A stretch of 64,000 nucleotides of DNA, taken from NCBI RefSeq assembly GCF_964340395.1, contig NC_135571.1, forward strand, positions 5,192,953 to 5,256,952. Direction: 5' to 3'. Source of the DNA: Glandiceps talaboti (lineage: Eukaryota; Hemichordata; Enteropneusta; Spengelidae). Shown here one piece after another: positions 20,417 through 51,337 of this stretch. Under the pieces are notes generated by a model, which had not been told where the DNA came from, ran no database searches, and was given only the letters and a program-made list of their open reading frames with translations. The position numbers were made by a program, and so were the translations under genes. The stretch's first letter is position 1. Every line of letters starts with the position of its first letter.

Positions 20417-21570
20417 CACTGATTGATCAATCTATGGTGTAACATTGATTCAATATTATGTTATTATCAACATTACATGAAATGAAAATTGCACCCAAGC
20501 AAGGTAAAGAACTCTGATTTCAATAGAGGCAAACACACTGTGTGCATGCACCTGTACGTACGATAGAAGAGTACTTGCAGGGTGTGTGGAGGGACGCACG
20601 TGGTTTACGGCTTTGTGAGACATGGCTCGTACAATCGCGTACAATATATCGTTATGATAAATCTTCAAAAAGATTAACGCTGACACCAAAAGAAAATCTT
20701 AAGGAGTTGCTTACGCCTTAGAAGAGAGATTTTTGGGAAGAAATCGAACATTTTCTCTTACCGAAATCAGCACGTCCAATTCAACTCAGCTGTGTGTGAC
20801 TTCCGCCGCGAGATGCACCACCTGGGCATTTACATCGAACACTAGGAGTTCAATTAAATAAAAGAACGTTGTCTTGCACACTGTCGTTCAAAAGTGAACA
20901 TTTAGCAAAATCATGCGGCCAGGCTTCATACGTATTTTGTTGAAATTAGACAGTTTTAGATTAACAATATATTCGAAGAAGATGAACACCGAGTTGTACA
21001 AAGCTCGAGTAAAGAAAAGAGTACAGTCAATCGTAAAATATGATTTCCATCCAGCACGTAATTTATTCAATTTATGCTCAGGCGAGCGGTCCACTAAATC
21101 AGGTTCTAATCGCATATTGTTTAGCTTTTTTACCCAACTGCAGTCCGAACTCTCACATATAATGAATAAAATTACGTTCTCTGACAGCACACCAGTCTCT
21201 TGTTAGATATTATTTTTGTAAATGTTTCATTGCACGCGAAATCAATGCACATTTCATTATATATGTACCAGTATAAAGTATATGTGACAATGAAACACAT
21301 ATTATGATATCATATATTATTTAAGTCGTGTTACACAATGTGTTTTGCGAGCAACCTTTAATTTTGAACACTTGCCAATAACAGAGATATATAAAGAAAT
21401 ATCAGACGAGATTTTCGCTTTAATAGTATCTAAAATAATGAGTTCTTGTGAAAGCTATAACGAGTTGAAAATGCCGTAAAACTCGGCTGGTGAGTAGCCA
21501 CCGTCGTAACGTACGCGATTGAAGAGTACCCAATAGGGCCCCACAGTTGATGTTTTCCCATCATGCTCTG
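20417..21570. other. Insertion relative to block B copy 1
   Basis: Together with the preceding microsatellite this fills the gap between 'ttaatcattgtata' and 'taccccgtccgg', which are adjacent in copy 1 (about 5995-6010). It contains the weak retroelement-tail frame at 20913-21206 and nothing else I can name. Confidence 0.5.
20913..21206 (+). pseudogene. Possible LINE ORF tail remnant
   Basis: A 97-residue frame with the spacing D-x-H-xxx-L-F-x-L-x-SGER-x(6-8)-R-x-x-FSFF, like the extreme C-terminal ends of some LINE polyproteins. There is no RT motif upstream. I cannot name the family; it could equally be a random frame in an inserted segment. Confidence 0.25.
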
Positions 21571-22030
21571 TACCCCGTCCGGCCTCAGGTGAACCATGAC
21601 CACAGACGACTAGAAAGAAGAAGATGATGAACCCAGCACGATCACACTTCAGGACACCCTACGCCTCTCATAGCATGACCCACATTGTGGAGAAGGTGTC
21701 AGTCTTTATTTTAAACAAGTGGAGACAGAAGGTATCTCATATCGGCCTTCAAAAATTGGCAACAATTGTATAGAGTTTATTTTTACTTTAACTAATTTAA
21801 AAGACATCAGGAATTCATGTAAGTATGACCCGATGCTTTGAATACAGGAACTATTAGCTGCAATAATTGTAGCTCTGTTTATATTTACAATACTTTTTTT
21901 CTTTATAAATTTTATTTTGTGCGACTCAACATTGTTCGATTTACTGTTTATTTTCTTACGGGGTTTGCAAAGAAACATAAAGGGTTCTATAGCGTGGGAC
22001 CGAGAGCGACGTAGCGAAACCGCTACAGTA
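21571..22030. repeat. Segmental-duplication block B, second copy (right part)
   Basis: Matches 6004-6450: 'taccccgtccggc', 'acccagcacgatca', 'tttattttaaacaagtggag', 'gtgggaccgaga'. Confidence 0.65.
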
Positions 22031-23250
22031 CTGCATCTAAAGGAAGTATGAACTACTGGCCATATGGATTGTATTATATGTTTTCACATTTCTACATTTC
22101 TCCTTTTTTTCTGAGATACAATGTCGTATCTTCCTTCAGTCTATACGAATTTTAATGTCATCTCAATGTATCTACTTTGCTTTCAATTTCTGTGATTGGT
22201 CAAATCTGTCATTGTATCAAATGTTTTGCTAATCAATATTATACTATAATTGCATGTGTTGTTGTTTTTGCTGTTGCTTCCTCCGAGTAATAACTGGTTG
22301 TCTATAACAGTTCCAATAACTTGTGGAGTGGGTTGATGTGACGGTAACCTTGGAGCGCATATTTCCAGAGCTAGCCGTTTGGAGACTCGTGACAGATTTG
22401 GACAGAAGCAAGCGGTAACATACACATTACGAGCCAGACGAGGGCGACGACGCTTGAAATAGATTCTGCTAAACACTCTGGAGATGAAGGTATGGATCAG
22501 TTAATTGCCGTTCTCGATTCTATGGATTCGACTCCATCGATCTAAATTATGAAGCCTATTCTACATTTGATACATGTTTCATTTTTGCACACACTCAAGC
22601 CAACCATTACAAAAGAAACAATTATATAACATACATAGGTGCTGCACACAGTGGGGATGTAGAAGTAGTTAAGATAATATGTTGATTATCAGTTGGAAAG
22701 TAAACAATTGAAACCATTAAAATCATCAAGGCCATATATAATGTTTTCATAGAACTTAGAATCCTGTTTCTACAGCACTAGTAGTAGTACTGTAAATAAG
22801 GGACCAGGCATTTTTAACTGATGGGGTGGGAGATGTTTGGTGTTTTTGGTGGTGGGGGGGGGGGGGGGGGGGGCATTTTGAAAAACACCACTTAAAATGG
22901 GGGGGGGGGTCATTTTGGAAAATACTATTTGAAGTGGGGGGGGGGGGTAGGGGACGTTGGAAAACAACAAGTGTCATGTTGGTGCCATGAAATGACTCCT
23001 GAACAACTAATGTGTCAAAATTTTCTTCTTTATGGTGTTATAATATTAACATCACTACAGTAAGACCTACAAATGATGTTGAAATATACATGTGTGTGTG
23101 TGTGTGTGTGGGGGGGGGGGGGGGCACTTTGGAAAATGGGGTCTTTACTGGGGGGGGGGGGGGTCACTTTGACTTTGGTCATCTGAACTGGGGGGGGGGT
23201 CAGTTTGAGAAAACCCATGTTCAACTCCAAAACATTTTCCTTAAACACTA
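22031..23250. repeat. G-run modules and inverted block-B piece
   Basis: 22630-22735 is the reverse complement of block B near 5577-5690 ('gattatcagttggaaagtaa' against its mirror). Poly-G modules follow at about 22852-22872, 22898-22910, 22934-22949, 23109-23123, 23150-23164 and 23190-23200, each followed by tca(c/t)ttt-type text. They frame a GT tract at 23091-23109. No gene is seen. Confidence 0.6.
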
Positions 23251-23495
23251 AAAATGAATTACAAACTGAAAACATTTGAAGATTTATAACGCTAAAAACC
23301 TCCACAGAGACTGCTACCAGTCTAATAGTTATTTGATTATGGGATATGTCCTTAGTCTTGGTTACCATGGTGACCTTGAAACTGGGATGGTAGCATTAGG
23401 TGAGCACCCCAAATGATGAAAGTATGACTATTAACAGATTAATACATCTTTTAAATCCGTATTATCATGCATTCCTTTAACTGTTGTCTTGACAG

Positions 23496-23583
23496 GACAG
23501 ACTGGAGTAAAGATCTGTCATCTACTAAGTGTTCAGAGCTACAGACTTTTGCACAACTCTTTATGACTTTGATGTAAAGTACA
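23496..23583 (+). other. 5'UTR exon start of GT14 copy 3
   Basis: An acceptor 'ctgttgtcttgacag' ends at 23495, conserved with copies 1 and 2. Flank similarity to copy 2 extends upstream to about 23250. Confidence 0.5.
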
Positions 23584-25077
23584 ATGAAGAAATTAATGGC
23601 CAGAGGAGGAAGGAAAGGCAGTAAGGTGAAGTACTACTTAACAATAATTATCGTGGTGGAGACCATCATCATTTTGAAATTGTCATCCAATTCATCTGGT
23701 TACCATGGTAACAAAGGACAAGCAGATAGGATGGTACGAATAGGGCATGGGCATTTGCAATATCCATTTAATGGTTGTGTGTCTATAAGTAGTAGTCGTA
23801 TCACTGTATTTGAAAACCTTGTGAATCTCACCATTGGGAAACATATGAAATCGGTAGTGGACAATGCCATGGCATTATCGAGGAATGGTGATATGAAGAT
23901 TGGAGAAGTGGAAAATACTAAGCTGGGTGAGAGGCTTCAATGTTCAGACTTGATTCGTGGTCATATTGAATCAACTAATGTGACGGAAGAATGGATGAAA
24001 TCTCTTAAGAAAGACATCACTCCAGATAAATCATTTATAACCTTGACTAAAATCTGTGAGAAGTTTACTTCTACTAGAGGATACTTTGACAAACCTGTTA
24101 CCAACGAGGAAATTAATTTTCCCCTTGCCTTTAGTATACTGATGTACAAATCTGTCCATCAAGTGGAACAGTTGTTGAGAACCATATACAGACCTCATAA
24201 TATATACTGTATTCATGTCGATAAGAAAGCTCCATCTAAACTACATATAGCCATGAAGGCGATAACTAGTTGTTTTGATAATGTATTCATAGCTTCACAT
24301 CTCACTAACGTTGTCTGGGCATCCATTAGCATTGTAAATGCAGAGAGATACTGTCAGCAAGATTTACTGGCCAAGAACAAGAAATGGAAATATTTGATAA
24401 ATCTGACTGGACAGGAGTTCCCTTTAAAGACTAATTTGGAGATTGTACAAATTTTGAAACAGTTCAAAGGTCAAAATGATATAATAACATCTGGCGAAAC
24501 TGATCCTAGAAGGACAAAATATAAATATTTTGTCGAAAATGGAAAAGTAGTGACATTAAAGATGATCAAAACAGAACCAGTGCCAAAAAATGTAACGATT
24601 CGCAAAGGGGGACTACACTACGCCCTCACACGACCATTTGTCGAATTTTTACATCAAAATGGCACCGCCACAGAATTTCTAGAATGGCTTAAAGACACTT
24701 TGATACCAGACGAATCATTCTATTCAAGTTTGGCATCACTTCCTGAAGCTCCAGGTGGGCCAGGATTGAAGACCTCACAATATACTATCACTAAGGCAGT
24801 GATGTGGGTCTTTGATAGGAATTCCACATGCCAGGGCAAAGTTGTACATGAGGTGTGCATATTTTCCTGGGAAGATCTGCCCTGGATTGTTAGACAACCA
24901 CATATGTTCATCAATAAGTTACACGTGGATTATGACCCCCTAGTACTTCATTGTTTAGAAGAATTGATTTCTAAGAGAACAAAGAAACCAATTACGTTAA
25001 ATCTGAACTTTTATCGTAAATTTATTGAGAATCGATCCTTGCCAAAACTTGACACAGTTGAGGACAATCCAATCTGA
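23584..25077 (+). CDS. GT14 beta-1,6-N-acetylglucosaminyltransferase-like, copy 3
   Basis: A 497-residue intact paralogue, closer to copy 2 than copy 1 in its stem (SRITVFENLVNLTIGKHM). The Branch domain blocks are all present: HVDKKAP, INLTGQEFPLKTN, IPDESFYSSL (Glu near 375) and the terminal Cys pattern. HYALTRPF replaces the HCALTRPF of copies 1 and 2, so one Cys of the catalytic domain is lost; whether it was disulfide-bonded is unknown. It ends NPI-stop. Similarity to the other copies ceases at the stop codon, so this gene has a different 3'UTR. The first AATAAA is at 25193-25198, inside an unrelated inverted repeat. Confidence 0.9.
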   Translation: MKKLMARGGRKGSKVKYYLTIIIVVETIIILKLSSNSSGYHGNKGQADRMVRIGHGHLQYPFNGCVSISSSRITVFENLVNLTIGKHMKSVVDNAMALSRNGDMKIGEVENTKLGERLQCSDLIRGHIESTNVTEEWMKSLKKDITPDKSFITLTKICEKFTSTRGYFDKPVTNEEINFPLAFSILMYKSVHQVEQLLRTIYRPHNIYCIHVDKKAPSKLHIAMKAITSCFDNVFIASHLTNVVWASISIVNAERYCQQDLLAKNKKWKYLINLTGQEFPLKTNLEIVQILKQFKGQNDIITSGETDPRRTKYKYFVENGKVVTLKMIKTEPVPKNVTIRKGGLHYALTRPFVEFLHQNGTATEFLEWLKDTLIPDESFYSSLASLPEAPGGPGLKTSQYTITKAVMWVFDRNSTCQGKVVHEVCIFSWEDLPWIVRQPHMFINKLHVDYDPLVLHCLEELISKRTKKPITLNLNFYRKFIENRSLPKLDTVEDNPI

Positions 25078-25129
25078 TTAAAATTTGATGCATTGAAAGC
25101 AGCTAAATATCTTTATTTACCTCTATTTC

Positions 25130-25485
25130 CATCATTTTGTGTTGTTTGTTTTGTTCCGGGTGATCGCCACCTTCCCACATCTGACTCTGTGTAATAAAAA
25201 ATGTCATTTGAATCTTGCAATTTTGAGTAGCTAATGAGGATGAGCGTTGTGTTGGCAGCTGTATACACTAGAGAAATCGAAAAAAAACAAACAAACAATG
25301 TACACATGGAATATTGCATTGACGACATGACTTGTTGGTGATGGTGTCGTCTCTCTGAAAGATTTTGAAAGAAGCATGCATGCTGATTGGTTGAAGAAAT
25401 CTTTCAAGATCCTTGAGATTCAAACAAGATTTTCTATTACACAGGGTCAGATGTGGGAAGGCGGTGATCACTTCGAACAAAACAA
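25130..25485. repeat. Inverted repeat in the 3' flank of GT14 copy 3
   Basis: Left arm at about 25130-25235 ('ccttcccacatctgactctg', 'tgtaataaaaaatgt') and right arm at about 25395-25485 ('cagggtcagatgtgggaagg') are reverse complements with scattered mismatches. They are separated by about 160 bp that contains 'gcatgcatgc'. Confidence 0.65.
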
Positions 25486-25970
25486 ATCACAAGGTTTCAT
25501 GTTGAGATAAGACACAATAAAAATAACACATAAACATGCCACACAGTGTCTCAGTGCTCTGTAGACACAATAAAGATAACACACAAACATCCCTTACACA
25601 GTGTCTGCTCTGTAGACACAATAAAGATAACACACAAACATCCCTTACACAGTGTCTGCTCTGTGGACACACTAAAGATAACACACAGACATCCCTCACA
25701 GTGTCAGCTCTGTAGACACAATAAACATAACACACAAACATCCCTTACACAGTGTCTGCTCTGTGGACACACTAAAGATAACATACAAACATCCCTTACA
25801 CAGTGTCTGCTCTGTAGTTTGTAAATGTAACACAAAGTACAGAGCAGACACCGTGTAAGGGATGTTTGTGTGTTATCTTGATTGTGTCTCCAGAGCAGAC
25901 ACTATGTAAGTGATGTCTGTGTGTTATCTTTATTGTGTCTATCTCAACATAAAACCTTGTGATCAGTCTC
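25486..25970. repeat. Palindromic minisatellite element
   Basis: The ends are inverted partners: 'cacaaggtttcatgttgaga' at 25489-25508 and 'tctcaacataaaaccttgtg' at about 25941-25960. Inside are about six head-to-tail units of ~50 bp ('aaagataacacacaaacatc', 'cacagtgtctgctctgtag') up to about 25815. Two units then follow in the opposite orientation (25838-25940). The result is a large imperfect hairpin. Confidence 0.8.
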
Positions 25971-26234
25971 ACTGATCTTAATATATTGCTTGAAAGCATT
26001 TGCAAGCAAAGACGAAATCTTCTGTAAATAAGCTACATTATTTTTGACAACATGACTAGGTACTACACATGTGACAGCATATTCATGTAGTAGCTTTATT
26101 TCACCACACTGGTGTTTGGTGTCTTCTGCAATGACTACTTTGTGTCTTGTCTTCTTATTTTGTGTAAGAGTCTCAAAATACACATCCACTATACATATAG
26201 TTTGATAAAAATAAGACGTAGAAATATTTACCAA
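25944..26234 (-). pseudogene. Argonaute/PIWI-like fragment (tentative)
   Basis: An 84-codon frame on the minus strand has an order of motifs that resembles the start of a PIWI domain: FETL...HKVVIAEDTKH, then GEIKLLHEYAVTCVVPSHVV, then NVAYLQKISSLLANAF. That compares with the pattern EVKR...TQCV...YLxNIxLKxNxKLGG. An acceptor-like 'tttttattctag' precedes it, but its 3' end runs into the palindromic minisatellite without a convincing continuation. There is no catalytic DEDH in view. The resemblance is by eye and weak; treat it as an unidentified exon or relic. Confidence 0.3.
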
Positions 26235-26410
26235 ATCTAGAATAAAAATGTGTTAATTTCATATTTTTGAGGAGCATGAGTAATTTCTTATGTATATTTT
26301 ATAATGTTGAGTTATGATAAAAAATATAATATGCAGATTATCAGTCACACATACAGACACGGAGGCAAATGGATGCACACACACACATGCATCTAATACA
26401 TACATGCTAC

Positions 26411-26602
26411 ATGCATACATACATACATACATACATACATACATACATGATACATACATACATACATACATACATACATACATACACACACATACATACA
26501 TACATACATGATACATACATACATACATACATACATACATACATACATACATACACACACATACATACATACATACATACATACATACATACATACATAC
26601 AT
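26411..26602. repeat. (CATA)n microsatellite
   Basis: Long ACAT tetranucleotide array with two short CACA interruptions. It abuts the stop codon of the aminopeptidase gene, whose 3'UTR therefore starts almost directly in (TATG)n on the minus strand. Confidence 0.95.
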
Positions 26603-26607
26603 AATGG

Positions 26608-45633
<19,026 letters not shown>

Positions 45634-46759
45634 AACTATTCTAATTTACGAACTCCGTCAAACTAAAAATGCAGCTCCAGTTCACCTTTACGAAGGTGAC
45701 AATTTAAAGTATCGGTGCAGCAGCGACCTAGATACGTTGTGTAAAAACAAGGCTACGCACAGATGCATGAATGCACATGAAAGACAACTGTGAAACAACT
45801 AGTTTGAATAATAAAGGAGTGAACTCGTGAGGTCAGAAGCTTTTTTTATGCAGTCAATGACAGCGAAAATCTGCTTGGTGGACAATTGCATTCAAGTTAG
45901 AGAGCGAACGCTAAAGTTTTAAAGACACTGCACTCCTGGCCATGGTCATTGGTTTATTCACATAACTTGTCTGTGGTTTATTGCATCGATACTACGTATA
46001 TTGAAAGCTTGGGATAACAAATTACAGGATTCTCTTAAGTGACAAGGCATATTTCAGAAATATTTTTTTTTTTAGATACGAGACCCTGCAGATCAAAATG
46101 TTAAGGAATGACTTTCTTACAGGCGTAATTATATGTGATAGTACCTCAGAATATATTGTGGTCTGGGGCTACTACGTAAATGCATTGAAACGATAGTCTC
46201 ATAATTATACCGTCTGACACTACTTAGGGAGCGTTCAGTTTTTATGGCTGGGGTGGGACGGCAAGTTTTTTTGGTGTGTTTCCGAAAAATACTGACCATA
46301 TAAGCCCTCGAAACAACACCCCATCCAACAAATGGGAAACAAATTACGATGACCCTCTCCTCTCCCCAATCCTTTGGAGACACAAAACACACCAATCTTG
46401 ATCGTATTCTCCATGGTAACGTATGATACACACTGATATAGTACATTCATTAAAGTAACATCGACTATCGACGTCCTAGTCCCATAAGAGAATTCAATAT
46501 ACAAATAGATGTGGCCTTTGTAAGGAGAAATCTGAAATCTCACATTTAGTTCTACCCATATACCATCTATGCTCTAACCTATACTTGGAGATACTAAGCC
46601 AGTAGGGTTTCCCCTTCAATCTTGACTTGGGCATTGATGTATTATAGTTACTAATACAACCATGGGGGGGGGGGGGGAGAGAGACGTACATCATCATGAT
46701 GGCTGGTGGTGATGAGAATGTGGGAATGGCCTTGCTGCTAGGCATATTTGAATATACAA

Positions 46760-46996
46760 TGTATGCATACATACACACATACATACATACATATACGTAC
46801 ATGTACGTACGTACACACATACAACATACACACATAAATACATACATACATACATACAATACATACATATTACATACATACATATGTATGTACGTACATA
46901 CGTATAGACACATACATACATGCATACATACATACATACATACATACATAATACACATATACCCATAAATACATACATATTACACACACACACATG

Positions 46997-47040
<44 letters not shown>
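46760..47040. repeat. (CATA)n/(CA)n microsatellites
   Basis: Degenerate ACAT array passing into a (CA)n tract at about 47000-47038. Confidence 0.93.
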
Positions 47041-47041
<1 letters not shown>

Positions 47042-47899
47042 ATACAAGAGAATTACATCCAAACTATAAAAGTACTTGTTCATGGAGGACACCTAGAACA
47101 TAAGGTATTCAAGAATATATAAAGCAATGACAGAATTTTCCAACATATTTTTTAATATTTAATACAGTTCTAAAAAGTAATACATAACATGAAAAACCTC
47201 ATACTCAAAACAGAAATTCTGTAGACATTCATTTTACATACAAAGACTCAAGACAGAATTACATACAACAAACATTTCAAGGGAGTAGATAGGACACTTC
47301 GTGAGTATAAAACTGCATAGTTCGTTGTCTGGACATATGTAGGGAATTAATGCCCAAACTCTTTGTTTGAAATACAGGTGATCAAAAATTTATAGTCATT
47401 TTTATATTTACAGAGATTTATAATTCAATGTTATTTATATTATCTTTACAGTTGCATTCATATTTACTGCCTATTTGGTTAAAGTTTAAATACTACACAG
47501 TGTTAACATATACCACAAGTTTGAAAAAGATGAACTTAAATAATGTTAACTCTGCTAAAAAGTTAGCCCAAATTAGTCAGTTTGTTTGAAATGTTTGTAA
47601 ATTATTTATGCTATATTAGTTTGAATTATTAACACTAATAACTTGGTTACACCAAATAATATTAACTTATTGCTTATTCTATACCTTATGTTATCGATAT
47701 ATCTTATTGATTTTAATTTCTGTAAAGAAACATAATGGAGTTGTGATCACAGCAACTGAAAGGTAATCCATTTCTAAACACCACTTGATATCTCAAATTC
47801 TATTTAGTAGGTGTAAAGAAATTTGTTGAGGAATTGTCAAGCGATTTGTAAATTATCATGAATTGCACTATTTCATTTCCAAATACGCTGAACTAATAA

Positions 47900-48850
47900 T
47901 ATGGTGTGAAAATTTTAATTGATTTTGAAACAAGAGTTGCAAAGAGATATTTGATGTTTACTATAGTCCGGACAGGGTCAGTGTTAGAAGTGACACAAAC
48001 TATCTCACAACAAAATCTCAAGAAACAGCATATAATCATCCATTCTTATGATGTTCTGATAATATGAAATATTTGATTTTGAAGCAGGAGTTGTGATAAA
48101 TTATCAGATGTTTCCTATAGTCCGGACAGGGTTGATGTCTGTTGGAATACTTAAACAACCTTCAAACAAAATTCTTCTAATATAAATTGAGCAAGTTACA
48201 TCTAAAACCTATTTTATGGTCTGATGATAATATATTACAATTGTTTTTGGAATGAGCTGTGAAAGGATGTGCCATGCTTCCAACAGTTTGGACAGGATCA
48301 ATAATACAAAAGAATGTAATCTCCAACGTAAGCTCAAAAATATGAAAGCAAGTTGACTTAACACCCATTCTGATGATCTTGTAATAATGTAACATAATTT
48401 GAAAGTGAAATGAGTTGTGAAAAGATATGAAATCTTTTCAATAGTCTGAACAGGATCGGTATGAGAAGCAATACACAAGCAGTTGCCATGGAAATGCTTT
48501 AAAAACACATTTGGTAAGATCATTAAACCTTCATTATGGTGGTCTTGTACTAATATAACATTTTACACTCAGAAATGTTGTGAAAAAAAATCACACTTTT
48601 CCTTTCGTATGGGACAGGGTCAGTATCTGTAATTTCAACAATTTTCTGAAAATAGCTCCAAAAAGAGAAACAAGACATATCTATCTTGAGGAGTTTATAA
48701 TAACATAAAATGACTGATTTTGAAATGAGTTGTGGAAATACATATAATGTTCCTATAGTTCCTATTGGTACAATCTCCCCCAAAAATCTAAAATAAGAAA
48801 ATAAATTGACTAAACATCCATTTTGATAATAATAATAATAATAATACATT
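47900..48850. repeat. Diverged tandem repeat, ~160-bp unit
   Basis: The landmark 'ctatagtccggacagggt' and its variants (tttggacaggat, tctgaacaggat, tgggacagggt) recurs near 47975, 48120, 48287, 48447 and 48612. Each is preceded by 'gattttgaaa..gagttgtgaaa' text. Five or six units, old and AT-rich. Confidence 0.7.
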
Positions 48851-51337
48851 CTTGTACCATGACCAAGAAGAAATAAGAACCATTAGTCGTGGTATAAGAA
48901 CCTATTATAAGTATGTTTTACCATCCTGATGAACGTGTTTAAGGATATCTATTATGATGATTTTTATAATATTACAACCCATTCAAATGTTGCATAACTT
49001 GGTACTTAATAACTGAAAAAACCAAATGTCTGGTATCTCTTGAAGAGTCCTATATCATGTCTCAATGAAAACAAAATTTGAGGTAAAATATACTGCATAA
49101 TGTAGCTTAAAAGATTTCAATTATAATATTCCAAAGGAAACTGGTCATTATAAGCACCAATATCTGTATGATTTGGGCATTTCCATTTTTGAACAAACCT
49201 TAAATGTTAACAAATTTCTTATTCTTTTCTATTCTGTATGGCATGCTGTGTCATAGCGCCCTCATGCATCAGCCAATGCGTTTCACCAGAGATCGAGACT
49301 GTTGAGGGCACAGTGACACTACGTATCTCATGGTCTAATCCTTTCCTGTTCTGCTTTCATTTCATCTGTTTTATATGCATCGTTTTATGAAACAAGTCTT
49401 CATAGAAGACATGTCCCTGACTAGTTTGATGTATGGCAAAGTTATTGTGCAAATTTCAACCAATATGAAATCAAGGTCAAGGTCAAAGTCTGCATATTAC
49501 GTGTATCTCTAACAATGTGGGTGTACACACATTAAGTGTAGTCTCATGGTATAAAACTTCCAGTTATCGAACAATTTACTGTTTGACCTTGATCATGAAG
49601 GTCAAAGCTTTAGTGTCCAGCTGAAAGATTGGCCCTACAACTATAGGTGTAGACGCTTGAATGGTGGGCTAATAACTTCGATTTAGAGTTCTTTTGGTGT
49701 GAATAAGTAGCTTGGAGGAGGGAGAATAACTCATAATCACCCCCCCCCCCAAAAAAAACAAAACAAAACAAAAAACAAAAACAAAAACAAAAAAAACAAA
49801 AAAAAAAAAAAACAAAAAAAAAAACTTTCACTCAAGTGGTGTCAGTTTACTGTATGTTATGAACTTCACAGAAGCCATGTATTCTAAGAAACAGGTCTGT
49901 AAAAATTCATCTGCTCAAACAAACACTACTAGCACAAGTTGGAAATAAATGATGCACAAAATATGGAAATATCCTGACCTGAGTTGACCTATGACTGTAT
50001 AGGTATGATTAAAATAAAATATTTTTCCTCAACTTACATAGTATATTAACTGGTTGAACATCAAGCTTGAAGTGTATCATTACCCAAAACTCACCATGTA
50101 TAAATATTCAAAGGTGGCTGATATGATCAGGTGGGTGGTAAACATGGCCATTTTTATTCTACAATGAAGGATTCATTGCTAGATAAACACCAGAAGTTTG
50201 TATAACTTGACAAATATGTGATTCAAAAATACAGTTAGTCATGAACAACCTTGAAACTTTGAAATTTCTCTGAATTATGTTTTGAAGCGAAGTTCCATTC
50301 TCCATTAGAGAAGAAATGTTCAGTTCACCATCACATGTTGAGGAGCATATAAGTAAGTCTTGTGTTTGTGGGTTGCTGTGTTTTTCCTGCGTTTCACAGT
50401 CCACTGATATGCAATCATATGTTCAATTTTTGTTACCTTGAAGTGCATAGACCAGCCAGCTAATTGTCTTTTTGACTGTCCTGTTCAAGCAATATTTTCT
50501 CCCTATTTGACAATATCCTGTAAACTTTTCATGTTTAGGAACTTTGACATCTTTGAATTTGATAAGCCAGCAATAACATGAAGTTCAGTCAGAGTTTCTT
50601 AAAGACCATCATATCATCTCTTTGAATGAGTTGAAATTTATCTCCAAGTTGATAATCCTAACAGATCAGCTGGTCATTAACATTAAGTGCAGTCAGTAAT
50701 ATTAGAGACAGGGTTTCTTGAAGACCATAATATTTTCATTCTGTACATTTTCAAATTTTTCTCCATGCTCTCATTCCTGTTAGACCAGCTGGTCATTACA
50801 TTAAGGCCAGACAGTATATTACTCCAACTTTGAATTCTTCTGTACAACTTAGTGTCCTTACAGTCACTTCTCCGCACTGGTCACAATCACAGTTTAGAGT
50901 GCAATTCCATGATACTCCTCATTTGCTGATTGTCACTCAAATATCACAGACCTGCTGCATATATAATCATTTAAGCCATCCCATAATTTCAGTGGTACAC
51001 AGTTCCACCTTTGTCCAACTACAATGTAGCCAATAAGGTGCTGAGCCCTCATGTATTTCTTAGCTTCCCCTGATACAATGAACAGTTCCAAGTTTTTTCC
51101 CAATACAGGGTAATTATCAGGGGTGCCAAGTCTTCTCAAGAGCGTCTTTGCATCCTCGGACAAAACACATTATACACATCTTCCTTCATCAATTACTCTT
51201 TAAATAGTATCAACCTTCCATTTCAGTCACTTCAATTTCTTAACACCACATTCCCAATTCTTTAGTAGGCATCTGTACAGGGCTGAAGACCCTAAAACAA
51301 GACACACTCTGGCGGAAAATTCTCACACTATAGCACT

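Larger units (their letters stand above)
45634..51337. other. Intergenic region between aminopeptidase and IRAG-like gene
   Basis: Upstream of the aminopeptidase ATG I see no clear TATA box or CpG island. The stretch contains CATA/CA microsatellites (46760-47040), a ~160-bp diverged tandem repeat (47900-48850) and a C/A-rich homopolymer patch (49740-49826). Two minus-strand frames at 50683-51163 fall in the presumed 3'UTR of the IRAG-like gene. Confidence 0.5.

Noticed and set aside
22183-22476. 97-codon minus-strand frame with a basic start
   Set aside because: GC-rich piece (about 22340-22460) is suggestive, but I recognise no family and see no matched splice sites.
46494-47092. Frames of 130-154 codons rich in Cys-Met-Tyr-Val
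   Set aside because: Microsatellite translation; the non-repeat ends have no splice or family support.
50683-51163. Two minus-strand frames after the IRAG-like stop
   Set aside because: They look protein-like in places but have no recognisable domain, no shared frame, and fall in the presumed 3'UTR.
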